Positions 8,073 through 15,325 of a DNA stretch of 64,000 bases are shown here, piece by piece (position 1 is the stretch's first letter; each line of letters opens with the position of its first letter). The translations under genes were made by a program, and so were the position numbers. The notes under the pieces were generated by a model. That model saw only the letters and a list, made by a program, of their open reading frames with translations. It was not told the origin of the DNA and ran no database searches. This stretch comes from Desulfovibrio sp. UIB00 (lineage in GTDB: Bacteria > Desulfobacterota > Desulfovibrionia > Desulfovibrionales > Desulfovibrionaceae): the NCBI RefSeq assembly GCF_022508225.1, contig NZ_JAETXJ010000004.1, positions 124,001 to 188,000 of the forward strand, in the 5' to 3' direction.

Positions 8073-9104
8073 ATGCACTATCCCCACATTGCCCTGCTTA
8101 AAACCAAGTGCCTTTTTCTGGTTGTGGTCATGCACTGCGTCATGTTTTACGCCACGCCCTTTCCGTTCTGGAAGCTCTATGCGGATACCCCGCAGCCCTG
8201 GGCAGATTTGTTCACGGCCATCTCCGGCTCTACCCTTATCCAGTGTTTCATGTTTGCCTCGGGCTTTCTGTTTGCCGCCTCGTGGGATGCCGGCAAGCGC
8301 ACCCCCCTGCAACACGCGCTGCACAGGGGGCGCAGGCTCCTGCTGCCCTGGTTTGGCGTGGGCATGCTCTGGGTAGCCCCGCTCTACACGCTCTTTTCCA
8401 TCCCCGCGTTTGGGCATCCGGCGGACGCAACACTGCTTGAAACCTGGAAATCCGTTTCGCTCGGCCTGTTTACAGACCACCTGTGGTTTTTACTGGTGCT
8501 GTTCTGGATCACCCTGTTCTGGATTATCGCCCTGAGGGTGCTGCAAAAGCTGGGGCGCGACACGGCACTTACCGGCGGCATGGTGGCCCTGGTGGCCGCA
8601 CTGTGCCTGCAGAACTATGGCGGCTGGCTCAAGTGGTATTGCCTGTGGGAAGCGCCTTCGTTCATTCTTTGTTACTACATGGGCATTGTGGCTTTCAGAA
8701 ATCACGAGGCCCTTAATGCCCTGTGCCGCGCCCGCCCGCTGGCCCTGGGGCTTGGGCTCACGGCGCTGATCGTTCTGCTGTGGCCCTATGCGGGCGCGCC
8801 GGTGAGCGGCTGGATCGTGTCCCTGCTCTGCGCCCTGCTGGTGTACCATATGTTTTTGCTCACAGCAGGGCTGTACCCTCTGTTGCAGTCTTTTGCTCCC
8901 TTTGCCTGGTTTGAGCGCAACGGCTTTCGCTTTTATCTTTTTCATCTGCCAACGCCCCTGCTGGTCTTCATGTGGCTTTACAAGCCCTTGCAGCTGCCAC
9001 CTGTTGCCTTTGTGCTGCTGAACATTGCCATTACCCTGACCGTAACAACGGTCATTGTTATTGCCAGCCGCAAGCTGGAAGAAAAGCTGGGCATAAGACT
9101 GTAG
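8073..9104 (+). CDS. Acyltransferase-3 family membrane protein
   Basis: 343 residues and about ten hydrophobic helices. It starts with the family's first-helix pattern around KTKCLFLVVVMHCVMFYATP, where the histidine is the position usually essential for acyl transfer, and has the long loop-helix alternation of acyltransferase family 3 (OafA/YrhL/WcaH type). These enzymes O-acetylate cell-surface sugars or lipids. The frame extends back to 7884 over the thioredoxin gene, but ATG 8073 has an AAGG Shine-Dalgarno and begins at the normal domain boundary. Substrate is unknown. Confidence 0.75.
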   Translation: MHYPHIALLKTKCLFLVVVMHCVMFYATPFPFWKLYADTPQPWADLFTAISGSTLIQCFMFASGFLFAASWDAGKRTPLQHALHRGRRLLLPWFGVGMLWVAPLYTLFSIPAFGHPADATLLETWKSVSLGLFTDHLWFLLVLFWITLFWIIALRVLQKLGRDTALTGGMVALVAALCLQNYGGWLKWYCLWEAPSFILCYYMGIVAFRNHEALNALCRARPLALGLGLTALIVLLWPYAGAPVSGWIVSLLCALLVYHMFLLTAGLYPLLQSFAPFAWFERNGFRFYLFHLPTPLLVFMWLYKPLQLPPVAFVLLNIAITLTVTTVIVIASRKLEEKLGIRL

Positions 9105-9203
9105 CAGTATTCAGGATCAGGTTTTTCCCCCTGTGCATTGGATCATAATTCCTAACGCGCATGTATTGCGGCACTGCGCCAAAATTTTTCTGGAGGAAAT
9201 ACC

Positions 9204-9773
9204 ATGATGGGGTTCTTGAAGCTGGTGTTGGCCTTTGCACCATGGTTGTCGTTTCTGATCATCGCGCACGGCAGCATGTTTCGGCTGGAGCTTGGCCTTG
9301 GCATCGCTCTGGCCCTCAGCATCCTCATGGGTGTGCTCAAGCTGCATCGTGGGGTGATACTGTGGGTGGGGCTGGCCTTTTTCAGCGCGGCATCCATACT
9401 TGTGATCGGCTTTCAGAACATCTGGACAGTGCGGTACATGGGCGTGCTGGCCAATGGTGCGCTGGCGCTTGGCACATGGGCAGGAGTCGTCATGAGCAAG
9501 CCTTTTACCCTAGATTACGCGAAGGATCACACCGATCCGGCGCTCTGGGATTCCCCAATTTTTCTGCGCACAAACATGATTATTACTTCTGTCTGGGGTG
9601 GGGCCTTCACCTGCAATGCCCTGCTGGCGTGGCTGAAAATGAAGGAACTCTTTTTTTCAGAACTTACCTATGAGCTGATCTCCTACACCCTGCTCATAGG
9701 TGTGGCCGTATTTACCCAATGGTACCCGGCCTATCTGCGACAGTTGAGGGCCAGTCAGCAAACGACGGCGTAA
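9204..9773 (+). CDS. Integral membrane protein, septation-protein-A-like, function unknown
   Basis: 189 residues with about five hydrophobic helices (around residues 4-24, 26-46, 50-68, 74-95 and 130-150) and a final helix near the C-terminus. The pattern resembles small YciB/intracellular-septation-A-like or DUF3159 proteins, but I cannot assign a family with confidence. The start is firm: GGAGGAAATACC directly precedes the ATG. A strong terminator follows at 9823. It is probably a single gene. Confidence 0.65.
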   Translation: MMGFLKLVLAFAPWLSFLIIAHGSMFRLELGLGIALALSILMGVLKLHRGVILWVGLAFFSAASILVIGFQNIWTVRYMGVLANGALALGTWAGVVMSKPFTLDYAKDHTDPALWDSPIFLRTNMIITSVWGGAFTCNALLAWLKMKELFFSELTYELISYTLLIGVAVFTQWYPAYLRQLRASQQTTA

Positions 9774-9822
9774 CTCCGCATACGCATTTTACAAATCACG
9801 CACAGCCCCCCCAATAATAAGT

Positions 9823-9862
9823 AAAGGACTGCCCCATGATCAGGCGCAGTCCTTTGTTCTTT
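9823..9862. terminator. Terminator between the membrane protein gene and phzF
   Basis: Perfect 10-bp stem AAAGGACTGC / GCAGTCCTTT (9823-9832 with 9846-9855) followed by GTTCTTTTG on the plus strand. It sits between convergent genes and may work in both directions. Confidence 0.75.
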
Positions 9863-9897
9863 TGCAGGTGCCGCTTTCGGCAACAAAAACGGACTGA

Positions 9898-10776
9898 TCA
9901 GAGTAAATATCTGCCTTCAATTCTGGTTGTCGCACTACCGCCAAACAGAACTTTCCCCGCTGCTTCCTTCAGCTTGACCACGTTGAACGCCGCCCTTTCT
10001 GCATTTTGCTCGACTGAAACAGCGCTGCCGTTCCACAGGGAATTTTTAAGCATATAATAGCCAAAAGCCGAATTCCCCGACCCTGTCGCCGGGTCTTCAA
10101 GATAGCCAAAGCGGGGCGCAAAAACCCTTGTGCGCATTATGTTTGGGCTACATGCAACCTCTGAGCTGAAAACAAGAATAATATCCACTTCGCTTTCGAT
10201 GCAAAACTGCTTCAGCGCTGCTTCATCCGGGTGCATGGCGAGGACTGTTTCCAGCGAGGCAATGGGCACAATCAATGTACGCAAGCCAGCATCAATACAT
10301 TCCACATGAAGATCATTTCTGATTTCTGATTTGGAAATAGCCAGATGTTGCGCAACTGCGTCCATGTGTGGCATTACAGGCAGTTCAACCTTGTCTGGCG
10401 CTGTAATAAACACCGCGTCAGAGGTGGAAATTTCGTTATAAACCTTCAGGCTGCCCTTGCTTGTGGTGATGGTTATTTCCGTTTTTTGCAGCAGCTTTGG
10501 GTCGTTGGCGATCAGATCGTACATGCAGGCAATGGTGCCGTGCCCGCAAAACGCAACCTCGCACTCGGAAGAATAATAGCGCAAATGATAGTGCGCATCT
10601 TCAACCGGGGTGCAAAATACCATTTCTGATACAAAGCCCTCATGTTCCTTTGCCACAGCCAGCATGTCCTTATCCGCCAGGGGCCGCCCTTTTTCAAGGT
10701 ATAGACATGCTGCCGGATTTCCAGACGAAAAATGCGAGGTAAAGGCATCTATCTTTTTATACGGATAACTGCTCAC
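9898..10776 (-). CDS. PhzF-family isomerase/epimerase
   Basis: 292 residues with the PhzF two-domain fold. The catalytic glutamate is in SEMVF, and both family signatures are present: FCGHGT and EDPATGSGN. PhzF proteins isomerise small hydroxylated substrates; outside phenazine producers the substrate is mostly unknown. No phenazine genes are nearby, so this is a stand-alone member. The start is a GTG at 10776 with AAGGAG eight bases upstream. By eye the gene is less GC-rich than its neighbours, possibly from transfer. Confidence 0.87.
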   Translation of the reverse strand: MSSYPYKKIDAFTSHFSSGNPAACLYLEKGRPLADKDMLAVAKEHEGFVSEMVFCTPVEDAHYHLRYYSSECEVAFCGHGTIACMYDLIANDPKLLQKTEITITTSKGSLKVYNEISTSDAVFITAPDKVELPVMPHMDAVAQHLAISKSEIRNDLHVECIDAGLRTLIVPIASLETVLAMHPDEAALKQFCIESEVDIILVFSSEVACSPNIMRTRVFAPRFGYLEDPATGSGNSAFGYYMLKNSLWNGSAVSVEQNAERAAFNVVKLKEAAGKVLFGGSATTRIEGRYLL

Positions 10777-10986
10777 TTTTGCTCCTTATGGCAAAAGGAC
10801 TGGGGGGGCTGACCATTATGGGTCGAGGCACCCGCAAGCTGTTTCGGTGTGAATATTTTTCGCCATGAAAAATACTGCGCGCATTGCGTATTGGCAAGCA
10901 TTCCGATTGGGTGTATGCGCTTTACCGCGTCATGAACGAGCCCGCCAACGGCCCATATTTTTTTGCAACAGCCGAGGATGTTACGC

Positions 10987-11208
10987 ATGAGAAAAATCGC
11001 CCTGATCCTTGCCCTGATGATGAGCACCAGTATGCTCACCGCCTGTGGCTCCAAGTACATTGCCGTTACGAAGGATTACACTATCTACATCGGCACCAAG
11101 AAGCCCGTTATCAATCCTGAAAACGATTCCGTGAGCTTTGAGGACGACACAGGCAAAACCCACACCATCCCCCGCGAAGACTTGAAGCAGGTTCGTCCCC
11201 TGCCCTAG
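10987..11208 (+). CDS. YgdI/YgdR-like small lipoprotein
   Basis: 73 residues with a type II signal peptide and lipobox LTAC (Cys20), then a small SH3-like beta domain: YIAVTKDYTIYIGTKKP, VSFEDDTGKTHTIPRED. This matches the YgdI/YgdR (DUF903) lipoproteins of the envelope, function unknown. ATG 10987 was chosen over the upstream in-frame Met because it begins the signal peptide and has GAGG ten bases upstream. The 210-base gap before it holds no other gene that I can support. Confidence 0.82.
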   Translation: MRKIALILALMMSTSMLTACGSKYIAVTKDYTIYIGTKKPVINPENDSVSFEDDTGKTHTIPREDLKQVRPLP

Positions 11209-11250
11209 CATTTTTTGCCTGACCGCCCAGCGCGGCAAGTATGCAAAAGA

Positions 11251-11299
11251 GCAGCCGCCTTACAGCTCCATCAGGAACCGTAAGGCGGCTGCCTTGATT
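11251..11299. terminator. Bidirectional terminator between lipoprotein gene and metQ
   Basis: A 13-bp perfect stem GCAGCCGCCTTAC / GTAAGGCGGCTGC (11251-11263 with 11280-11292) with a 16-base loop and a moderate T-rich tail, placed between convergent genes. Confidence 0.7.
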
Positions 11300-11316
11300 T
11301 ACGCAGAGAACGAATC

Positions 11317-12093
11317 TTAGAACACAGGCACGATGCCGCGTTCAACCAGATTCTTCTGGATGTATTCCTTCACTTCGGGGGACTGCACGGCCTTCATAAG
11401 GGCCTTGGCCTTGGGGCTGTCCTTGTCTTCATTGCGCACAACAATGATGTTGGCGTAGGGGGATTCGCTGCCTTCCATCACAAGGGCGTCACGCGAGGGC
11501 ACCAGACCGGCTTCACCAGCAAAGTTGGTGTTGATGACCGAAGCGGTCACATCGTCCAGGGTGCGGGGCAGCTGGGCTGCGTCAAGCTCGTGGAACTTGA
11601 GGCCAAGGGGATTCTTGGTGATGTCGGCCACGGTAACGAGCGCGCCGGGCTTGATGGTGATCACGCCGTTGGCTTCGAGCAGGCGCAGGGCGCGGGCTTC
11701 GTTGGTGGGGTCGTTGGGCACGGAGACGCTGTTGCCCTTCTTGAGATCGGCAAGCTTTTTGATCTTCTTGGAATACACGCCCAGAGGTTCAATATGCACC
11801 TTGCCGATGGAAACAAGGTCAAGCTTCTTTTCCTTGTTCATGTTGTCAAGGTAGGGTTCGTGCTGGAAGAAGTTGGCAAAGAGCTGCTTGCTGGCCAGCG
11901 CCATGTTCGGCTGCACGTAGTCGGTAAATTCCTTGATGACCAGATTGTAGCCTTCCTTTGCAAGAAGGGGCTTGGCCGCCAGCATAATATCCTTATGCGG
12001 GAAGGGGGTCACGCCGACAACAATGTCTTCAGCGGCGAACGAAGGGGCGGCCAGCGCCAGAACCATGGCCAGAGACAAAAGCAGACGTTTCAT
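11317..12093 (-). CDS. metQ: MetQ, methionine ABC transporter substrate-binding protein
   Basis: 258 residues of the NlpA/MetQ family: VVGVTPFPHKDIM, FQHEPYLDNMN, NDPTNEARALRLLE and the DAALINTNFA-like segment (SVINTNFAGEAG). It binds L- or D-methionine for the MetNI importer. The signal peptide is MKRLLLSLAMVLALAAPSFA with no lipobox cysteine, so it should be a soluble periplasmic protein, whereas many MetQ are lipoproteins. It is the last gene of metN-metI-metQ, 51 bases after metI. Confidence 0.92.
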   Translation of the reverse strand: MKRLLLSLAMVLALAAPSFAAEDIVVGVTPFPHKDIMLAAKPLLAKEGYNLVIKEFTDYVQPNMALASKQLFANFFQHEPYLDNMNKEKKLDLVSIGKVHIEPLGVYSKKIKKLADLKKGNSVSVPNDPTNEARALRLLEANGVITIKPGALVTVADITKNPLGLKFHELDAAQLPRTLDDVTASVINTNFAGEAGLVPSRDALVMEGSESPYANIIVVRNEDKDSPKAKALMKAVQSPEVKEYIQKNLVERGIVPVF

Positions 12094-12144
12094 AAGCGCT
12101 CCTGCAAGGGTAAAGGGTAAAAAAGTTCACACGCCGCCGCAGGC

Positions 12145-12840
12145 CTACCGCAAAATCTTGTACAGAAAATTGCAGACGCCCTGAATGAGCAGCACGAGAA
12201 GGCAGAGAATAATGACCGAATACACCATGATATCGACCTGAAAGCGGTTGTAGCCGTATTTGACGGCCAGATCGCCCAACCCGCCGCCGCCAACGGTTCC
12301 GGCCATGGCCGAATACCCCAGCAGCGTAATGGCGATAACAGCCACGTTCAGCACAATGGAAGGTAAGGCTTCAGGAATCAGCACGCGAAAGATGATCTGC
12401 GTGTTGCTGGCCCCAAAAGACCGTGCAGCCTCAATAACGCCCCTGTCCACCTCAAGAAAGCAGGTTTCGATAAGCCGCGCCACAAAGGGGGCGGCTGCGA
12501 TGGTCAGCGGCACTATGGCCGCCGCGCTGCCAATGGAGGTGCCCACCACAAAACGGGTAAAGGGAATGAGCGCAATGAGCAGAATGATAAAGGGGAACGA
12601 ACGCAGCAGGTTGACCACAAAATCCACGGCCTGATAGACTGAACGGTTGGGCTTGAGGCCGATGGGATTGGTCACGATCATGAGGATAGCCAGCAAAAAG
12701 CCCGAAATGAGCGAAAACAGCGTGGAGAGCAGCACCATGTCCAGCGTTTCCCACGTTGCCGTAATAATTTCCGGCAGCTTGTCCAGAAACCGCTCCCACA
12801 GCGGGTAGTAGGCCGCAAGGCCGCTCATGTTCTCAATCAT
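12145..12840 (-). CDS. metI: MetI, methionine ABC transporter permease
   Basis: 231 residues and five to six membrane helices, with the EAA loop (IEAARSFGASNTQIIFRVLIPEALPSI) that docks on the ATPase. It is the membrane channel of the methionine importer. The start codon overlaps the metN stop (ATGA), indicating translational coupling. The order ATPase, permease, binding protein is the normal one. Confidence 0.93.
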   Translation of the reverse strand: MIENMSGLAAYYPLWERFLDKLPEIITATWETLDMVLLSTLFSLISGFLLAILMIVTNPIGLKPNRSVYQAVDFVVNLLRSFPFIILLIALIPFTRFVVGTSIGSAAAIVPLTIAAAPFVARLIETCFLEVDRGVIEAARSFGASNTQIIFRVLIPEALPSIVLNVAVIAITLLGYSAMAGTVGGGGLGDLAVKYGYNRFQVDIMVYSVIILCLLVLLIQGVCNFLYKILR

Positions 12841-13817
12841 GCTTGTTCACCCGCGTTTTCAGAATAGGCCAGAATCTCCCAGAACAGGTTCTGCGTTTTC
12901 AGATACTGCAGCACTGCGTCCAGGTCTTTATCCTGCACGTTGATGATAAGAAAGCCGAAAACATCGTCGAGGTAGCGTTCAAGCTTGCCGCCAACGATGG
13001 AAAAATCAATGCCCAGCGTACGCGCCATCTGCGTGATGACGCTCTGCTGCGAAATTTCGCGCGGAAACATGAGGCGGATGTTGGTGCCGCCGGGAATAAG
13101 CGTATATTCGTCCTCCACCATGGCCTGCATCTCCTTGGTGGGGGACAGAAAGAGATTTTCCGTCTTGCCCATGGCCACAGTTTTGCCGCCATCCAGCATG
13201 AGCAGGCTGTGGCAGAGGCGTTTGACCACTTCCATCTGGTGCGTGACCATGATGATGGTGAGGTTGAGCCGCTTGTTGATGTCTTCCAGCAGATCCAGAA
13301 TGGACGAGGTGGTTTTGGGGTCAAGGGCGGAGGTGGCCTCGTCGCACAGCAGCACACGCGGGTTGAGCGCCAGGGCACGGGCAATGCCCACGCGCTGCTT
13401 TTGCCCGCCGCTCAGGCTCTGCACTCGCTGCTTGGCCCTGTCGGCAAGGCCCACAAGCTCTAGCAGATCCATGACGCGCTCTTCGCGCTTGGCAACGCCC
13501 CACAGCGAAAGCGGAAAGGCCACGTTGTCGAACACGTTTTTGCGGGACATGAGATTGAAATTCTGAAAAATCATGCCCATTTTGCTTTGCAGCATACGTA
13601 GGGCCGTGCCTTCAAGGGAGGCAACTTCAACGCCCATGACTTTGACACTGCCCATCTGGTAGGGTTCCAGGCCGTTAAGGCAGCGCAACAAGGTGGACTT
13701 GCCCGCGCCGGAATGCCCCACTATGCCGAAAATCTCCCCCTCGTGCACGTGCATATTGATCTCTTGCAGCACAAGGTGACTTCCGTAGAGCTTGCCAAGA
13801 TTGGTTACCTGAATCAT
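12837..13817 (-). CDS. metN: MetN, methionine ABC transporter ATPase
   Basis: 326 residues. Walker A GHSGAGKST, signature LSGGQKQR, Walker B VLLCDEATSALD and H-loop VTHQM are intact. The C-terminal NIL domain (about residues 245-326) binds methionine and inhibits transport when the cytoplasmic pool is high. The frame runs back to 13916, but ATG 13817 has AGGA at proper spacing and starts at the ABC domain. I found no S-box or other SAM riboswitch core upstream. Confidence 0.93.
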   Translation of the reverse strand: MIQVTNLGKLYGSHLVLQEINMHVHEGEIFGIVGHSGAGKSTLLRCLNGLEPYQMGSVKVMGVEVASLEGTALRMLQSKMGMIFQNFNLMSRKNVFDNVAFPLSLWGVAKREERVMDLLELVGLADRAKQRVQSLSGGQKQRVGIARALALNPRVLLCDEATSALDPKTTSSILDLLEDINKRLNLTIIMVTHQMEVVKRLCHSLLMLDGGKTVAMGKTENLFLSPTKEMQAMVEDEYTLIPGGTNIRLMFPREISQQSVITQMARTLGIDFSIVGGKLERYLDDVFGFLIINVQDKDLDAVLQYLKTQNLFWEILAYSENAGEQA

Positions 13818-14171
13818 GCGATGGTTCCTGAGCCTGTTTTCGGTGTCGCCAGACAATGCGATATTTGTCCGCGAAAGTAAAGAATTCACGCAGGCACAGC
13901 ATGAATAACCCGGCATTCTACCCCAAGGCGGCGTTCAAAATCAAGCTGCCAGCGGAGGCCCCGCCTGCGGCGGCGCGCAGGGGTAAACAAGCCCGCGATT
14001 GGCTCACCTCGTAAGGGTTTATCCTCTATCTCCTTTGCCGCACTTCCCCTTGAACCTCTGCGCAGATGGAAGGCATCCAGCATGTGATGCCGATCATGGA
14101 CAGCCATGCGCAATGGTGACACAACCAGTGGCGCAATTGTTTACCTGAACAGTCTGAAAGGATATTCCGCC
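13818..14171. other. Divergent intergenic region between metN and the Fe-S membrane protein gene
   Basis: 354 bases with no convincing gene. It contains a GC-rich hairpin, CCTGCG / CGCAGG (13964-13969 with 13976-13981), in the metN leader on the minus strand. I could not match it to a SAM riboswitch. Promoters for both divergent genes must lie here, but I cannot place them. Confidence 0.5.
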
Positions 14172-15230
14172 ATGAACCAATCTGCCGATTCCGCGCAAAG
14201 GGCTGCACAGCCCACAGCACCAGCGTATACCCCCCTCACAAGCAAGCCTCCGAAATGCCGCGCTACTCCCACACTGCTGCGGCGCGGCATACAGGGCGCA
14301 TTCGCCATTTTTCTTGTTTGGGTGGGCTGGAATTTTTACCTCTACGTGCAGTGGGCCACGGGAAAAAGCCAGACGTTCACGCCCAAACCACCCTCGGTGG
14401 AGGGCTTTTTGCCCATCAGTGAACTCATGGCCGCGCGCCGCCTGTTTGAAACCGGCATGTGGGACGTTGTGCACCCTGCCGGGCTGACGCTCTTTTTGGC
14501 AATCGCCCTCATGGCTCTGCTGTTCCGCAAAGGATTTTGCGGCTATATCTGCCCTGTGGGCCTTGCCTCCAACCTGTTGGGCCGCCTTGGCGAGCGCCTG
14601 GGCCTGAACCGCAACCCGCCACGCAAGCTGGAGCTGGCGCTCCAGGCCATCAAGTATATTCCACTGGTATTGCTGTGTTATTTCAGTTTTTTTGCCATGA
14701 GCGTGGACGAAATTGATGCCTTCATGGGCGCGCCATTCAATATGGTTGCAGATTCAAGCATGCTGTTTTTCTTTTTGCGGGCTTCAACCACCACCTTGAT
14801 TGTAGTTGGCGTCATTGTGGCGGCCTCGCTGGTGGCGCGCAATGCGTGGTGTCGTTTCCTCTGCCCTTACGGGGCGTTTCTGGGCATTCTAGCTCTGGCA
14901 AGCCCTGTGGCGGTGCGCCGCAACGCGGCTACCTGTACGAGCTGCCGCCGCTGCCAGCGCGCCTGCCCTTCAGCCATCGCCGTACACGAAAAGAGGCGCG
15001 TCAATTCGCCGGAATGCCTTGGCTGCACTGCCTGTATTGAAGCCTGCCCGCAAAAAGACTGCCTCCACCTTTCTGCGGCCCGCAGCCGCGTACCCTTATG
15101 GACGGTTGCCGCTGGCTGCCTTGTGCTGCTTTTTGCCGCCTACCTATGGGCCGTGAGCACCGGTCACTGGGTTTCAGAAATTCCCCCGGGCATGCTGCGG
15201 CGCTTCCACATGATCCAGTTTGGCGGATAG
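14172..15230 (+). CDS. NapH/YccM-like membrane 4Fe-4S protein
   Basis: 352 residues. Four or five membrane helices carry two CxxxCP-type motifs (GFCGYICPVGLASNLLG and WCRFLCPYGAFLG) in the NapH/NosR/CcoG style, followed by a soluble double ferredoxin domain (CTSCRRCQRACP and CLGCTACIEACP) and a last transmembrane helix. These proteins move electrons between the quinone pool and periplasmic acceptors. It is convergent with hmcA, so it is not in that operon, but both are membrane redox proteins. ATG 14172 has AAAGGA at the right distance. Confidence 0.82.
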   Translation: MNQSADSAQRAAQPTAPAYTPLTSKPPKCRATPTLLRRGIQGAFAIFLVWVGWNFYLYVQWATGKSQTFTPKPPSVEGFLPISELMAARRLFETGMWDVVHPAGLTLFLAIALMALLFRKGFCGYICPVGLASNLLGRLGERLGLNRNPPRKLELALQAIKYIPLVLLCYFSFFAMSVDEIDAFMGAPFNMVADSSMLFFFLRASTTTLIVVGVIVAASLVARNAWCRFLCPYGAFLGILALASPVAVRRNAATCTSCRRCQRACPSAIAVHEKRRVNSPECLGCTACIEACPQKDCLHLSAARSRVPLWTVAAGCLVLLFAAYLWAVSTGHWVSEIPPGMLRRFHMIQFGG

Positions 15231-15259
15231 ACGGCCGCTCGCCTCAGGGGTTTATAAAA

Positions 15260-15306
15260 ACAGCATGGCGGCAAAGGTATTCCCTTTGCCGCCATGCTGT
15301 CATTTA
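15260..15306. terminator. Strong bidirectional terminator for the Fe-S gene and the hmc cluster
   Basis: An 18-bp perfect stem (15260-15277 with 15283-15300) and a five-base loop, with TTTATAAAA on one side and CATTTATG on the other. It lies in the 95-base gap between convergent genes and ends the long AOR-Hmc transcript. Confidence 0.8.
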
Positions 15307-15325
15307 TGATTGGGCCTTGCCCTTT

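Noticed and set aside
10777..10986. Extra small gene between phzF and the lipoprotein gene
   Set aside because: Short frames overlap the lipoprotein start region and lack ribosome-binding sites or family features.
13818..14110. SAM riboswitch upstream of metN
   Set aside because: No S-box or SAM-II core sequence was recognisable in the leader.
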